Shown here: positions 52,600-64,000 of the stretch, piece by piece | How the letters are laid out: each line of letters starts with the position of its first letter | How positions within the stretch are numbered: the stretch's first letter is position 1 | Source: Chondrilla cf. caribensis | Taxonomy: Eukaryota > Porifera > Demospongiae > Chondrillida > Chondrillidae | DNA: 64,000 nucleotides | Reading direction: 5' to 3' | Assembly (NCBI GenBank): GCA_964020155.1 | Contig: OZ026558.1 | Coordinates: forward strand, 1,912,663-1,976,662 | The notes under the pieces: generated by a model | What the model was told of the DNA's origin: nothing | Database searches by the model: none | What the model saw: the letters and a program-made list of their open reading frames with translations, nothing else | Position numbers and translations under genes: made by a program

Positions 52600-54470
52600 T
52601 AATTATTATTACTAGGTATGAACGTAGTTCATAACCTCGCTAAACAGAAAATGGCGGTATATGTCATGCCAGATGTGTGTACGCCAATTTACTGATGGTA
52701 TGCACTTGTGGAATGTTGTCGACAGCCAATGACACTATTCAATTACAGTTTCCTTCCCTGCATCACTTTCATTATGGTCTACTAATGTTGGGAAAATGTT
52801 TGAATCACTGTTCATATGACTGTACTTTCCATGCCAATGATGTTTTTTGATTAAATCACTAAGACCTGGGTCACTATTTAGTTTAGCATATTCATGACAT
52901 TGTTCATGTGTGCTAACACAAGATTGATATTCAAATCTGTACCAATGCCATTCTGTATAGTATATATTCTCATGGGATGTTTTGAATTTGTGGTGTCATG
53001 TGGCAGCAATGGATGCAATTCTGGCCAACATGTATCTGCAGATGAGTAACTCTTACTCACGTTGACCACCAGTCCTGTGTTTTTGTGGACATATTACTGA
53101 TGGTTGATGTTCAGGCTATTAACATTTCTACAATTTGTGTTAAACCATGCAAGCATTGATGTACTGAATCTGGGTTCATGTCATTTGCTTGGACCAGGAG
53201 AACCTTTTCAAAGTGTTTTTATCATGGACACATCTCAAACATTCATAAGTGGAGCTAAGCGTTATTGGAACTGAGTGATGGCCACATTTCATGGTGAATG
53301 ACACAGTGGGATTGCTCCCATTTATATTGCTGTTGCAGGAATTTACACATTGTGTGATTGCTTCGTACATCATCATCATGGCCATGGCCATTGGTATTTG
53401 CATTTTGTGTATGAACTTGTGGATGTGTCTGCACTTGTGCTTGGTTTTGTTGACTCAGAGTTTGCAACTCATGTTGTGCAGTACTGCACTGTATGACGTG
53501 TAGTGTTTGATTTTGTGCTGTGTTTATTATTGCATGTATTAACACATTGTATTTGGTCTTGATTGCAAGTTCCATTTGTCAGAATCTGCATGAGCATTTA
53601 ACTCTGCCATATGATCTTCCGAACTATACATCAACGTACAGATGATCTAATTAGTACTGGTTAATACACTATAATATTATGATGAACTTACATAAAATAT
53701 TACAACTTCTGTTTGGAAATCAACATAAGCATACATACGAGTGTCCTTCAAATATTGCTTTCCTTCGTTTTGTTAATGGAAGTGAACATCTGATTTTGAT
53801 TCAGGATCATACAAAAAGCACTTTTATATTATCTGAGTAGTTTCTGATGGCATAATGCAGTTATTAGCAATATAAAGCGAATCATCTGAGCTTTTACAAT
53901 TCTTGTAATTGGAAGAAGAGAAGAACGGATCGACATCAATAAGAAACGTTCACAAAGAACTTCGAACGAAAGGCCATCTTTTCAAAACCTGTTACGTTTT
54001 GCATAGACTATGCGTATTGTTACTAATTATAGCCATAAAATGTCTGCCAACATGGACGTCACAATGGCTGTGCATTTCGATGTCCCCAACGAAGACTGCG
54101 AATCGCCGACTTTACAGAATATTAATCGGAAAATCTGTTCCGCAGGAAAATTGTAAGACATTGTTCTTGTGATGCGAAGCCAACGAATGTCGTCACGAGA
54201 CGAAATCCAGATCCAGGGGCACTCGACTAAGTGTGCTAGACTTGAATGATCACCTCAGCCCGATACCTCACCATTGCCCCTATCCGACGTGTGGCACGAA
54301 TTCCCCTGTGATCTCGCAGACGTTTGCTGCGCCTGATCGAAATTCGACATATTGGCCTAAAAAGAACCGAAAAATTTCATTCAGACACCTTCGACCAATT
54401 AAGAACATGGGCGACCTCGATGAGACTGGCCGTACGACGGAAACAATTAACCTCGCTAACGCTCGGTAAT
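52600..54470. other. Unshared insert with degenerate coding-like stretches, unidentified
   Basis: The minus strand between 53570 and 53240 reads a Gln/His-rich stretch (for example QTLSQQNQAQVQTH), followed after a frame break by open pieces reaching 52880 ([18 protein letters not shown]). These could be a decayed transposon or captured gene. The block 53900-54470 has higher GC and open frames on both strands that I cannot assign. I would not call a gene here. Confidence 0.3.
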
Positions 54471-54536
54471 TATATAACATTACAATATAATGTGGAGTAA
54501 CAACAGCTAATACAGTTGTTATTTGTAGGAGAAATT

Positions 54537-54960
54537 TAATTGTCACATTTGGGCATGGGTGAGGTACATTCAATTGAGTATCAGGCGTCTCACATTCTTT
54601 GTAGTAGTTAAGAACGTACATTATTAATCTATTCAAGTACATGGGCTTACAAAGGAGAAAAACTGGGGATGAGAGCCAGATCCAACCTTTAGTCGTGTGA
54701 CCATCTCTGTGAGTCAGTATGATCACTTTTGTTCCATTCAATAGTACAATTTGATAGGAAACGTCCACTGAAAATGGTAGGTGGCCATTTGGAGGGTAGA
54801 AGATCTTATACAATTTGTATCTGTTCTCTGTGTTGTTGATGAAGGTCTTCTGTTCAAATTCCAAGAAATTGGAAACGCATTTGGTCCCAGTTGTGTGAGA
54901 GTGAGCTCCACACAAGACCAAGAGTCCCCAAAAAACACATGTTATGAACACTACATTATA
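54537..54960 (-). pseudogene. C3 exon 1: ectodomain with lost start codon and altered donor
   Basis: The ectodomain reads KCVSNFLEFEQKTFINNTEN, FYPPNGHLPFSVDVSYQI, LLNGTKV, HTTKGWIWLSS, YVLNYYKECETPDT, HPCPNVTIKF. C1 starts ATG-TAC-TCT. Here the same position is AGG-TAT-AAT (Arg), and the only in-frame upstream start is a TTG. At the 3' end C1 has ACT-TCG then GTAAGC, but this copy has ACT then GTATTAGC, so the canonical donor is gone (a weak GT remains). Together with the transposon in exon 2 this makes C3 a multi-lesion pseudogene. Confidence 0.78.
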
Positions 54961-54990
54961 CCTAGGTGGTTTCCTCCAGATTCCCCACAA

Positions 54991-55853
54991 ATAATGGAAG
55001 TTATCCAGTTTTAAATGTCGGTTTACTTACACTACAAATCCAGTTACACAGTAAAAGTGTTGCATTAAATACTTATTGACATACCCACATATGGTAGTCC
55101 AAAATTACTTCATAACGGTGATCTAATTATAGAACATGTCTACGGTTCCACGTTCCAATTGATTTATATTTATAATTTTGTATATCATTTGCATGGTTTT
55201 CCATTATAAACATTATTAAGCTAATGACATAACACTCTACTGAATTTATGAATCTGAAGGCAAACTTGTCTTGCATAATTATGTGAGTTTAATAAAATAA
55301 ACTTTCTACCGTAAGTGATAATTCTGAAATCAGAAACACATTTTGCCCCAATTGCAAAAGACTTGGCTCTATATACACTGGACCAGTAATGCAAACAGCC
55401 CATACATTATGTATACTGTTATGGGTGGTCTGTACACATACAGTGAATACTTGTTTATCCACCACAATTTGTTTTTGAAGAATATGGTGGATCAACGAGT
55501 TTGACGGATTAAGTGGATATTCGTTGTTATTGGTACATTATATTGGCACCAGGAAATTGTGTTGGATTAAAAGGTATGGCGGATAAAGCGGTGGCGGATT
55601 AATGGGAATGGACCCCCTGGGTCTGTCCCAATCATTGTTTAACACAAATGGACATGAAGACAAATCATATAAATTAGTTTTCTACTGTTTACGGCTGCAT
55701 ATTTGTATAAAACTATTATTAATAGAATGTAAAATCACTCAATGTGTGATAACTTGATGTATGTTAATGAATGTTATTTTTGCTGATGTAATTAAGAAAG
55801 ATGTAAGTTTGCACAGTATTATCATGTGAAATATTTGCATAATATTATGCCGA
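54991..55853. other. Spacer between C3 exon 1 and B6
   Basis: C-type upstream flank to about 55460, then a MITE relic (55460-55608) that joins directly to B6 3' flank, removing the GGGTCACTTGACCC motif found in other B flanks. No gene is seen. Confidence 0.55.
55460..55608. mobile_element. MITE relic, counterpart of 39757-39905
   Basis: GGTGGATCAACGAG and GGCGGATTAATGGGAAT phrases in the same order as at 39757. Here the element end coincides with the junction to B6 flank, suggesting the rearrangement used it. Confidence 0.55.
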
Positions 55854-57841
55854 TCATGGATTAAGAATTTCTTCATCCTCAATTAACTCAGTTGTGTTTC
55901 CCTCAGCAGACTGATCTCTGCTATCACTGCCCCTCTTGTGTACCAGATTACCACCTGAATTATCCAAAAGCTTCCAAATCAATGTCTTCAGGAAGAATGT
56001 AACTGTTCCAAGAATGACTGGAATGAAAGCAGAGCTGAGTAAAGCCCTAGAATTGTCTTGCTTTGTGTCCACATTGATGGCATATCCACTGGAACCAAGT
56101 ACAGCACAATAACAGCCAACCATTGCAAGTAGTGGGATGAGTACCACAGCATACAGTATGGTGGTTCCTCTTCCCTGTGGTCTCTGTCGCTTTGGAGTGA
56201 AGAGGTAGGCAGAAATTGTGAACACTAAAGAGAATATGTTGATAAGACAGAAAAGACAAAGTACGAGAACAAGTGCATTTGTAATGACAGCAAATGGCTC
56301 AGCAAGCAAGACAAAACCAATAATTGTTCCGTGTATGGTGATGTAAAGTACTGTCATCACATTGATCAAAATACCCATACAAAATATGAATGGCTTTGTC
56401 TGCTGCAGTTTACAGCAACAGAAGAGTACAGCAGTTGGAATCAAGAAAATGTAGGGCATTGATGGTGGTTTAACTGTTCCAGCAAAGTATATGGCAATGG
56501 GCACTGCAAGTAGAGCAGGGAGGGTGGCTATGCCAATGCCGGTGACCAAGTAACCAATATCACTTCCATTCTGAGGTGATATCCTGTTCACTAGCGAGAA
56601 TATGCAGTAAATCATGAATGGCAACATGAAGACGTTGCAACTTGTGATACCGCTTATCAGTCCATAATGCTTGTATGTGTAGAAATGAGTTTGTTGTACA
56701 TGAGTCTCCAATTGGCACTTCAGTACTGCGATAATTCCAAATGAGACCAGTATAAGTTCCATTACTCCCCCAATGAACAAAATCATTCGAGTCACTTTTA
56801 AGCGTTCGTTGAAATTATGGAATTGCTTTGGGACATTGAGAAATTCCTGACTGTAATTGCAGGTTTCTTGAACAAACCCTGAGTGCTGGTTAGTTTTTGT
56901 AGCATCTTCAAGTGCATAGTCCTGAAGCTAGATGAGGAATGCACAATGACTATACATTAATATTATAATATCAATAAATATTATGATGAATATTATAATA
57001 GTATTTGTGTATTTAATTTAAAATTTATAGGCAGTGTTAAACGACTATAGTCCCTCTATCATGTATATATAATAAATTATTTAGGTCCACCACATTCCCA
57101 GACCAGTCATCTACACTGAGAATTGTCCTGGTTGCCTTTTCTTTAGAGGTTGTCTTGTATCTATGGGGTGATGCTTGCATTCACGCCCATTCCATTTTCA
57201 CTTTTTGTGGAGTTCAGTGGGATGCATGATTACTTTACCATTAATTATGAGCTCAGACAGACTAGCTTTTATACAGACAATTTTTCTGAGATCTAAGATA
57301 TAGTCAAGGAGGTATAGTATTACTGATTCAGAATTGGACAATGTGTACATATGATCATACTTACCAAAGAGGTCATTTGCAATAGGAAGTTTGTTGTCAC
57401 GTTGTAACAAGGATAGGGAACAACAATTGTTATTTTAGGAGGTTTCCATTCTTCAAAATAGTTCAATGTGTAAAGTGAGAGTTTGTTGAGAACCTCTGGT
57501 CTAGCATATATGAACACTATCGATGACATCCATATCAGCTCAGGTCTTGGACAGGATGGTGTACTGAGCAATGTGACTTCTGATCCATTTGCATCAATTG
57601 ATTTATAATCCACTATCACTGAATATGGCAAATGTCCATATGGTGGGTAGAAGGCCTGGGACAATTTCTGTCGGTTTTCTGTGTTGTTCATGAAGGTCAT
57701 CTCTTCAAACTTCCTGTAATCTTCAATACATTTGACAGAGCTCTCAGTGATGCTGAATCCATTGGATGCCGTACATGCACAATATAGTACTGACGATATA
57801 CCAAAGGCAGTCAACCATGTGAACCTCACTAGAATTGCCAT
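55854..57841 (-). CDS. B6: subfamily B seven-pass membrane protein, intact
   Basis: Exon 1 is 57365-57841 (159 codons), the intron 56928-57364 (GTAAGT...CTAG, 437 bp) and exon 2 55854-56927 (357 codons plus TGA), giving 516 residues. The signal peptide is MAILVRFTWLTAFGISSVL. The ectodomain matches B4 nearly throughout, with ARPEVLNKL in place of SRPEILNKL. In exon 2 the usual FNVTRM glycosylation site is changed to LKVTRM, and NSQ becomes NYSQ as in B4. The passes, PPSMPYIFLIPTAVLFCCCK, AEPFAVITNALVLVL, TPKRQRPQGRGTT and the EDEEILNP tail are typical. Its 5' UTR donor reads GTAACT instead of GTAAGT, a weakened match. The gene appears functional by reading frame. Confidence 0.86.
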
Positions 57842-59072
57842 AACTGGTGGAACTGTGGTTGTACTGTGTGTGGCTGTATTTATCAAGTCACAACCAGTAG
57901 TTACTCAATGTGATATGAAGCTGAAAGCAACTCATTGTATGTGAGTTCATTCAAAAAAAGAGCATCTTACCATAAGAGGGGAACTATTGACAATACCACC
58001 TAGACATTTCTGTTTCTATCTTGAATGTAATATTGTTGTACATGTTTTGCTCACATTTATAATAGGTGTACAGTGTATACATTATTACATCAGAGGGCAA
58101 GCTAAAGGTCACGTGCACTTCAGGCAAATACAACTTGAAAAGAACAAAAGGTCTACACAATTTTGTGGTAAATAGTAGGACCACAATCATGACAATTGAT
58201 GTATTGCAATATAAGAAATTCAAACGTTGATTGACAAGTTCCTTTTGAGTACAGCATGACTTCTGTTCTCAAATTTGACGCAGTAGCACATAAACACATG
58301 TTATATACACTACAGTGTGCATACGTAGGTGGTCCCCTTCAGATTCTTATTCGACTTATTCTCAGGTATTAATGTCAGCTTTCTTATATTACAAAACCAG
58401 GTTCATGTACAGTACAAGTGTTACTTTTAATTATCAATGATACACCTATATATCTTATATGTCTATGGTAGTTACTAATTACTTCATAATGGTGATCTAA
58501 TATTAGTCTAGAGTACTACAGTGAAATTTAATGTCTGTTGATTTAGTGTGTCTGGTATATGTTTTGTGTGGATTTCCATTATAATTACTATTATGCTGAC
58601 GCAAGACGTAATATGCCTATACTGCTGTATTTATGAATCTGAAGGCAAATTTGTATACCTACATGTTATTGAAGGAATGTATAGTGTTATTGATTAATTA
58701 GACCTTATGTTCAACAGATGTACGTTTTCCTTTTCTAAGTACTGCTGATGTGCCTATAAATGCATGTTTATTCATTGAAAATTATAAAATGCCCGATCTA
58801 GGCCAAACGTGTCACTTGACCCATGGACCCCCTGGATCTGCACAGATCATATTTTTGATTTACACAAATGGACATGAAGACAAATCATATAAATTAGTTT
58901 TCTACTGTATACGACTATACATTTGTATGAAACCATATCAATATAATGCAAAATTACTCAATGTGAGATAACTTGATGTATGTTAATGAATGATAATTTT
59001 GCTGATGTAATTAAGAAAGATATAAGTTTGCACAGTATTATCATGTGAAATATTTGCATAATATCATGCCGA
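57842..59072. other. Spacer between B6 and B7
   Basis: B6 upstream flank, matching 30310-31100 by eye, then B7 3' flank from about 58650 with a TGTCACTTGACCC variant near 58808. No gene is seen. Confidence 0.55.
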
Positions 59073-60713
59073 TCATGGATTAAGAATTTCTTCATCCTCA
59101 ATTAACTCAGTTGTGTTTCCCTCAGCAGACTGATCTCTGCTATCATTTCTCCTCTTGTGTACCTGATTACCACATGAATTATCCAACAGCTTCCAAATCA
59201 ATGTCTTCAGGAAGAATGTAACTGTTCCAAGGATGACTGGAATGAAAGCAGAGCTGAGTAAAGCCCTAGAATTGTCTTGCTTTGTGTCCACATTGATGGC
59301 ATATCCACTGGAACCAAGTACAGCACAATAACAACCAACCATAGCAAGTAGTGGGATGAGTACCACACCATGCAGTATGGTGGTTCCTCTTCCCTGTGGT
59401 CTTTGTCGCTTTGGAGTGAAGAGGTAGGCAGAAATTGTGAACACTAAAGCAGAAATGTTGATAAGACAGAAAAGACAAAGTATGAGAACAAGTGCATTTG
59501 TAATAACAGCAAATGGCTCTGCAAGCACAACAACACCAATAATTGTTCCGTGTATGGTGATGTAAAGTACTGTCATCACATTTATCAAAATACCCATACA
59601 AAATACAAATGGCTTTGTACGCTGCAGTTTACAGCAACAGAAGAGTACAGCAGTTGGAATCAAGAAAATGTATGGCATTGATGGTGGTTTAACTGTTTGA
59701 GCAAAGTATATGGCAATGGGTACTGCAAGTAGAGCAGGGAGGCTGGCTATGCCATTACCAGTGACTAAGAAACCAATATCACTTCCATTTTGAGGTGATA
59801 CACTGTTCATTACCGATAATACGCTGTACATCATGAATGGCAACATGAAGATGTTGCAACTTGTGATACCACTTATCAGTCCATAATGTTTGTAGGTGTA
59901 GAAATGAGTGTGTTGTACATGAGTCTCCAAATGGCACTTCAGCACTAGGATAATTCCAATTGTGACCAGTATAAGCTCCATTACTGCCCCTGCGTACGAA
60001 ATCATTCGAGTGACATTGAAGCGTTTGTTGAAATCAGTGAAATCTTTTGGAATATGAAGAAATTCCTGACCGTAATTGCAGGTTTCTTGAACAAATCCTG
60101 AGTGCTGGTTAGTTTTTGTAGCAACTTCAAGTGCATAATCCTGAAGCTAGATGAGGAATGCATGATTAATATACAGTAATAATATTATACTATCAATAAT
60201 ATCAATTGGACAATGTGTACATATGATCATACTTACTGAAGAGGTCATTTGCAATAGGAATTTTGTTGTCACGTTGAAACAAGGATAGGGAACAAAAATT
60301 GTTATTTTAGGAGGGTTCCATTCTTCAAAATAGTTCAATGTGTAAAGTGAGAGTTTGTTGAGAAACTCTGGTCTACTGTATATGAACACTATTGAAGAAA
60401 ACCATATCAGCTCATGTCTTGGACAGGATGGTGTACTGAGCAATGTGACGTCTGATCCGTTTGTATCAATTGATTTATAATCCACTATCACTGAATATGG
60501 CAAATGTCCATATGGTGGGTAGAAGGCCTGGGACAATTTCTGCTTGTTTTCTGTGTTGTTCATGAAGGTCATCTCTTCAAACTCCCTGTAATCTTCAATA
60601 CATTTGACCGAGCTCTCAATGGTGCTGAATCCATTGGATGCTGTACAAGCACAATATATTACTGACAATATACCAAAGGCAGTCAACAACGTGAACCTCA
60701 CTAGAATTGCCAT
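59073..60713 (-). CDS. B7: subfamily B seven-pass membrane protein, intact
   Basis: Exon 1 is 60237-60713 (159 codons), the intron 60147-60236 (90 bp, GTAAGT...CTAG) and exon 2 59073-60146 (357 codons plus TGA), giving 516 residues. ATG 60713 follows a predicted 61-bp 5' UTR intron (60716-60776). Distinctive points are a signal peptide with GILSVIYCAC, DTNGSDV in place of DANGSEV, LIWFSSIVF, LEVATKTNQ, and CNYGQEF, which loses one NYS site. The passes include HYGLISGITSCNIFML, PPSMPYIFLIPTAVLFCCCK and AEPFAVITNALVLIL, and the tail is EDEEILNP. The short intron translates in frame up to its last codon, where the acceptor CTAG gives a stop, so here retention would end the protein after the ectodomain plus a hydrophobic stretch. 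Confidence 0.87.
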
Positions 60714-63082
60714 AACTGGTGGAATTGTGGTCGTATTGTGTGTGGCTGTATTTATCAAGTCACAACAGGTACTTACTCAAGGTGTATATGAAGCTGAAAG
60801 CAACTCATTGTATGTGAGTTTATTCAAGAAAGGAACATCTTACCATAAGTGGGGAACTATTGACAATACCACCTCAAAATTTCTGTTTCTATTTTTAACG
60901 TGATTGTTGTTTCACTTGTGTTTATAATAGGTGTACGGTATATAAAATATTACATCATAGGGCAAGCTAAAGGTCATTTAGGGCAAATGCAACTTGAAAA
61001 GAGCAAAAAGTGTACACAACGACGGACTTGAATTATGTGGTTAACTAGTGACTAAGATTACGGATTGGTACACAATGGTATACAATAGTGTGACCGGATG
61101 CGGATAGCAAGGTTTCCAGTTAATGTATTGTATAGATTCATTTTAATAGGAAATGATGTGGATGGAGAGGGGACCGGTTATCTGAGGTGTGGATAGGTGA
61201 GGTCTGGCTGTACTTTTATATTTATAACTCATTTAAGCAGCACTACTAATGAGAAGTGTGATACTGACCATGTCAGGCATCAAAACATTCAAATCATTTA
61301 TATTGACTGACTATGTACTAGACTCCAGCTAATATCACATAACATAAATAATATACCTATACTGCTGTGTTAGTGAATCTGAAGGCAAATTTGTTTCATA
61401 TACAGGAGTTTAATAAAACGAACTTTCTACTGTAAGTGCTACTTACGTATGGGTGGTCTACTTCTAGTCACACATGTATACGTAGATAACTATAATAATA
61501 TTTTGTAATATAATTGATATATTGTAGGTATCTACTATAAGTGTAATGACTAGGTGCTAGACTAGGTGTCACTCGAAATAGTTATGGACACATACAATAG
61601 TCAACAATGATGTCACAAGAGAGAGTCTAATAATAGAACATGCTCATATATAATCTATTGTGAATGAGATTAGTGTATGTACAAATGGCATTATTATATT
61701 TTGCTGTTACACTGTTTTGTTGAAGCTGAAAGGAATTAAATGAATGTGTGTTAGTATTATGGTAATACTCACTATAATCACTGAAACAGTTCACAATAAC
61801 AGTTAGAATCCCAAATCTGTCCTGTTTTCATACTGAAAGGGATAAACATTGCGTTTGCATAATGCGACACAAAGTAATGACAAAGTATACACCTTAAGCT
61901 TGTTACTTTCAATTTCTTAAAAGAGTACATCAGCAGTCTTCAATCCGGGATTTGGTAGGGTCACAATTTATTTTCACCACAACATGTATACAGTTTTGCT
62001 GGGGAAATTACAGCCTACAAGTGAAGGTCCAAACTGTTTAATACAGAAATATCCTTGCAGCATTGGAAGTATACATACATGTTTTGGAAGGCAATATTAT
62101 AGTATTAGTGATTAATAGAGACCTTATGTATGACAGATGTACTTTTTACTTTCCTAAGTACTGCTTATGTGCCTATTGTTTCCTTATAAATCCATTTTTA
62201 CTTATTGAAAACCCCGATCTAGGCCAAAAGGGTCACTTGACCCCTGGACCCCCTGGATCTGCCCCGATCATTAATTGTTTAACACAAAATTATGGACATG
62301 AAGACAAATCATATAAGCTAGTTTTCTACTGTCAAAATGAATCGCAAGTGAGAATGCAAGTGGGATAAATATCATTATTACAATTGATACGTGATATTTT
62401 AAGGCTGCATATTTGTATGAAAACATAATATAATGTAAATCACTCAATGTATGATAACTTCATGTATGTTGATGAGTGATATTATGATAGCAGTTTTATA
62501 AGTGTATTTAGTTGGAAAAATATGTGCTGTGTTAAACGATTATATCATGTACATTTAATAATAATTTAGGTTCACCACATTCTCAAACCGGTTATCTACA
62601 CTGAGAATCGCCCTGACTGACTTTTCTTTAGACAATTCATAGTCTTATATCTATGGGGTCATGCTTGCATTTAAACCTATTTCATTTTCAATTTTGTGGA
62701 GTTCAGTGGGATGATTACTTCACCATTTTATATATAGCATTGAGCAAGTATACAATCCCTATATCAACAGGATGTAACAGTGCAATCCGTATAATATGTA
62801 TATATATATCAAACTGTACTGCTGTGCCCAATATCAGCAGGATATGGCATTGCAATTCCATGGAATATGTATACAGTATTACATCAAACTGTATTGCTGA
62901 AATCAGGATGGTTTGATGTTCTTGAACTTTTAATACTAGTTTAATTAAAAGCACAGACTGCATACTATTAGTTTCATACAGAGTCTGACAATTTTTCTCA
63001 TAATAAGATGTTCCAACACAGTCAAGGAGGTATAGTATTACAGAATTGGATAATGTGTACATATAATCATTATCATACTTAC
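60714..63082. other. B7 upstream flank, spacer and intron remnant of the orphan exon
   Basis: The B7 flank matches 831-1460 (to about 61330). The middle matches 31060-32500. GGGTCACTTGACCC stands near 62229. At about 62480-62530 B-type 3' flank joins directly to long-type B intron sequence, which runs to the donor at 63082, so an exon 2 has been deleted here. No gene is seen. Confidence 0.6.
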
Positions 63083-63485
63083 CAAAGAGGTCATTTGCCA
63101 TAGGAATTTTGTTGTCACATTGAAACAAGGATAGGGAACGAAAATTGTTATTTTAGGAGGGTCCCATTCTTCAAAATAGTTCAAAGTGAGAGTTTGTTGA
63201 GAAACTCTGGTCTACTGTATATGAACACTATCGATGACATCCATATCAGCTCAGGTCTTGGACAGGATGGTGTACTGAGCAATGTGACTTCTGATCCATT
63301 TCTATCAATTGATTTATAATCCACTATCACTGAATATGGCAAATGCCCATATGGTGGGTAGAAGGCCTGGGACAATTTCTGCCTATTTTCTCTGTTGTAC
63401 ATGAAGGTCATCTCTTTAAACTTCCTGTAATCTTCAATACAGTTGACAGAGCTCTCAGCGACGCTGAATCCATTGGATACTGTAC
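63083..63485 (-). pseudogene. B8: orphan exon 1 of a subfamily B gene
   Basis: Ectodomain marks are present (KKFKEMTFMYNREN-like start, YPPYGHLPYS, DRNGSEV, CPRPELIW, YSRPEFLNKLSL), but seven bases are missing after LNKLSL near 63185, shifting the frame. The signal-peptide part is largely deleted: the CVQ-type codons run straight into the 5' UTR donor region near 63510. The exon 1 donor (GTAAGT, 63082) is intact, but no exon 2 follows. It is a clear pseudogene. Confidence 0.8.
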
Positions 63486-64000
63486 AAGCTCAGTACAAGT
63501 CACAAACTGTACTTACTCAATGTGTATATGAAAATGAAAGCAACTGGAAACAAGCAACAACTTTGTTATCACTGCAAATTACAGGCTACAAGTAAAGGTA
63601 CGAACTGTGCAATGCAGAAATATCCTTGCAGCATTGGAAGTATACCTACATCTTTTTGAAAGTAATATGTAGTGTTAGTAATTAATTAGACCTTATGTAC
63701 AACACATGTACGTTTTCCTTTCCTAAGTACTGCTGATGTGCCTAAATGCACGTTTATTCATTGAAAATTATAAAATGCCCAATCTAGGCCAACTGGGTCA
63801 CTTGACCCATGGATCTCTTGGATTTGCCCTGATCCTATTTTGTTTTACACAAATGGACATGAAGACAAGTCATATAAATTAGTTTTCTATTGTATACGGC
63901 TGCACATTTGTATGAAACCATATTAATATAATGTAAAATCAATGAATGTGTGATAACTTGATGTATGTTAATGAATGTTATTTTTGCTGATGTAATTAAG
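63486..64000. other. 3' flank of a further B gene beyond the window
   Basis: From about 63580 the sequence repeats B 3' flank (ccttgcagcattggaagtata, GGGTCACTTGACCC near 63797, and the gatgtaattaag run at the very end). In other copies the stop codon follows some 60 bp further on. Another B exon 2 therefore almost certainly starts just right of the window. Confidence 0.7.

Larger units (their letters stand above)
51163..54536 (-). other. C3 intron, 3.4 kb, with inserted sequences
   Basis: Bases 51190-51950 parallel the left part of the C1 intron. The remainder (about 51950-54470) is unshared. It holds a foldback hairpin (52459-52581), a 12-G run (51424-51435), a region of broken coding-like sequence and a more GC-rich block near 53900-54470. 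None resembles the family. Confidence 0.5.

Noticed and set aside
54280..54536. Extension of C3 exon 1 past its normal end
   Set aside because: The frame merely reads on because the splice donor is damaged. The added residues have no family counterpart.
1..64000. CRISPR arrays, operons, rRNA genes or prokaryotic terminators
   Set aside because: Intron-bearing genes, eukaryotic transposons and long spacers make this a eukaryotic locus. No regularly spaced direct repeats or rRNA sequence were seen.

Overview
The window looks like animal nuclear DNA rather than bacterial. It is AT-rich, its genes are split by introns with good GTAAGT/AG boundaries, and it is full of DNA-transposon relics, non-LTR retrotransposon pieces and microsatellites. 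The protein family that fills it (signal peptide, glycosylated ectodomain, multi-pass membrane domain) is one I cannot name. Short introns, AT richness and a lineage-specific tandem family suggest an early-branching metazoan, perhaps a sponge, but no sequence here proves that.

Almost all native coding sequence belongs to one tandemly repeated family, always on the minus strand. Each gene has two coding exons. The upstream exon (higher coordinates) encodes a signal peptide and an ectodomain of about 130 residues. The second encodes a stalk, seven or eight hydrophobic segments and a short tail. The exons meet at a phase-0 intron, and exon 2 always opens with the codons for Leu-Gln-Asp. I recognise three subfamilies, labelled only for this report: A (tail ending LEAPLVV), B (tail ending DEEILNP) and C (tail of Glu residues).

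Left to right: B0 exon 1 with a partial duplicate (1-830); a degenerate B copy (1566-3093); an insert-rich stretch with a foldback element (3.1-4.9 kb); A1, frameshifted (5317-7492); B2, apparently intact (9402-11033); a relic of C exon 2 (about 11138-11625); A2, intact (12617-14714); C1, intact with a 3.3-kb transposon-laden intron (19053-23819); B3, a pseudogene (26158-27168); B4, intact (28128-30304); B5, frameshifted (32720-34367); another C relic (about 34470-34720); a broken, nearly complete retrotransposon (35575-38522) inside the remains of C2, whose exon 1 is at 38806-39282; A3, intact (41991-44142); a C 3' fragment (46677-47012) and a retrotransposon tail (47275-47508); a PIF/Harbinger transposon (47973-50159) inserted in the last codons of C3 (exon 2 50134-51162, exon 1 near 54537-54960); B6 and B7, intact (55854-57841 and 59073-60713); and an orphan B exon 1 (63083-63485). 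Seven copies (A2, A3, B2, B4, B6, B7, C1) look translatable, and the rest carry identifiable lesions. Spacers and introns are duplicated along with the genes, so the locus grew by repeated segmental duplication.

The likely job of the family is at the cell surface. A cleavable signal, several Asn-X-Ser/Thr sites, seven membrane passes consistent with the positive-inside rule, and subfamily-specific tails all resemble a receptor repertoire. Ligand and signalling route cannot be read from the sequence. The clearest event in the window is the Harbinger insertion, whose terminal inverted repeat now supplies the last codons and stop of a family member.
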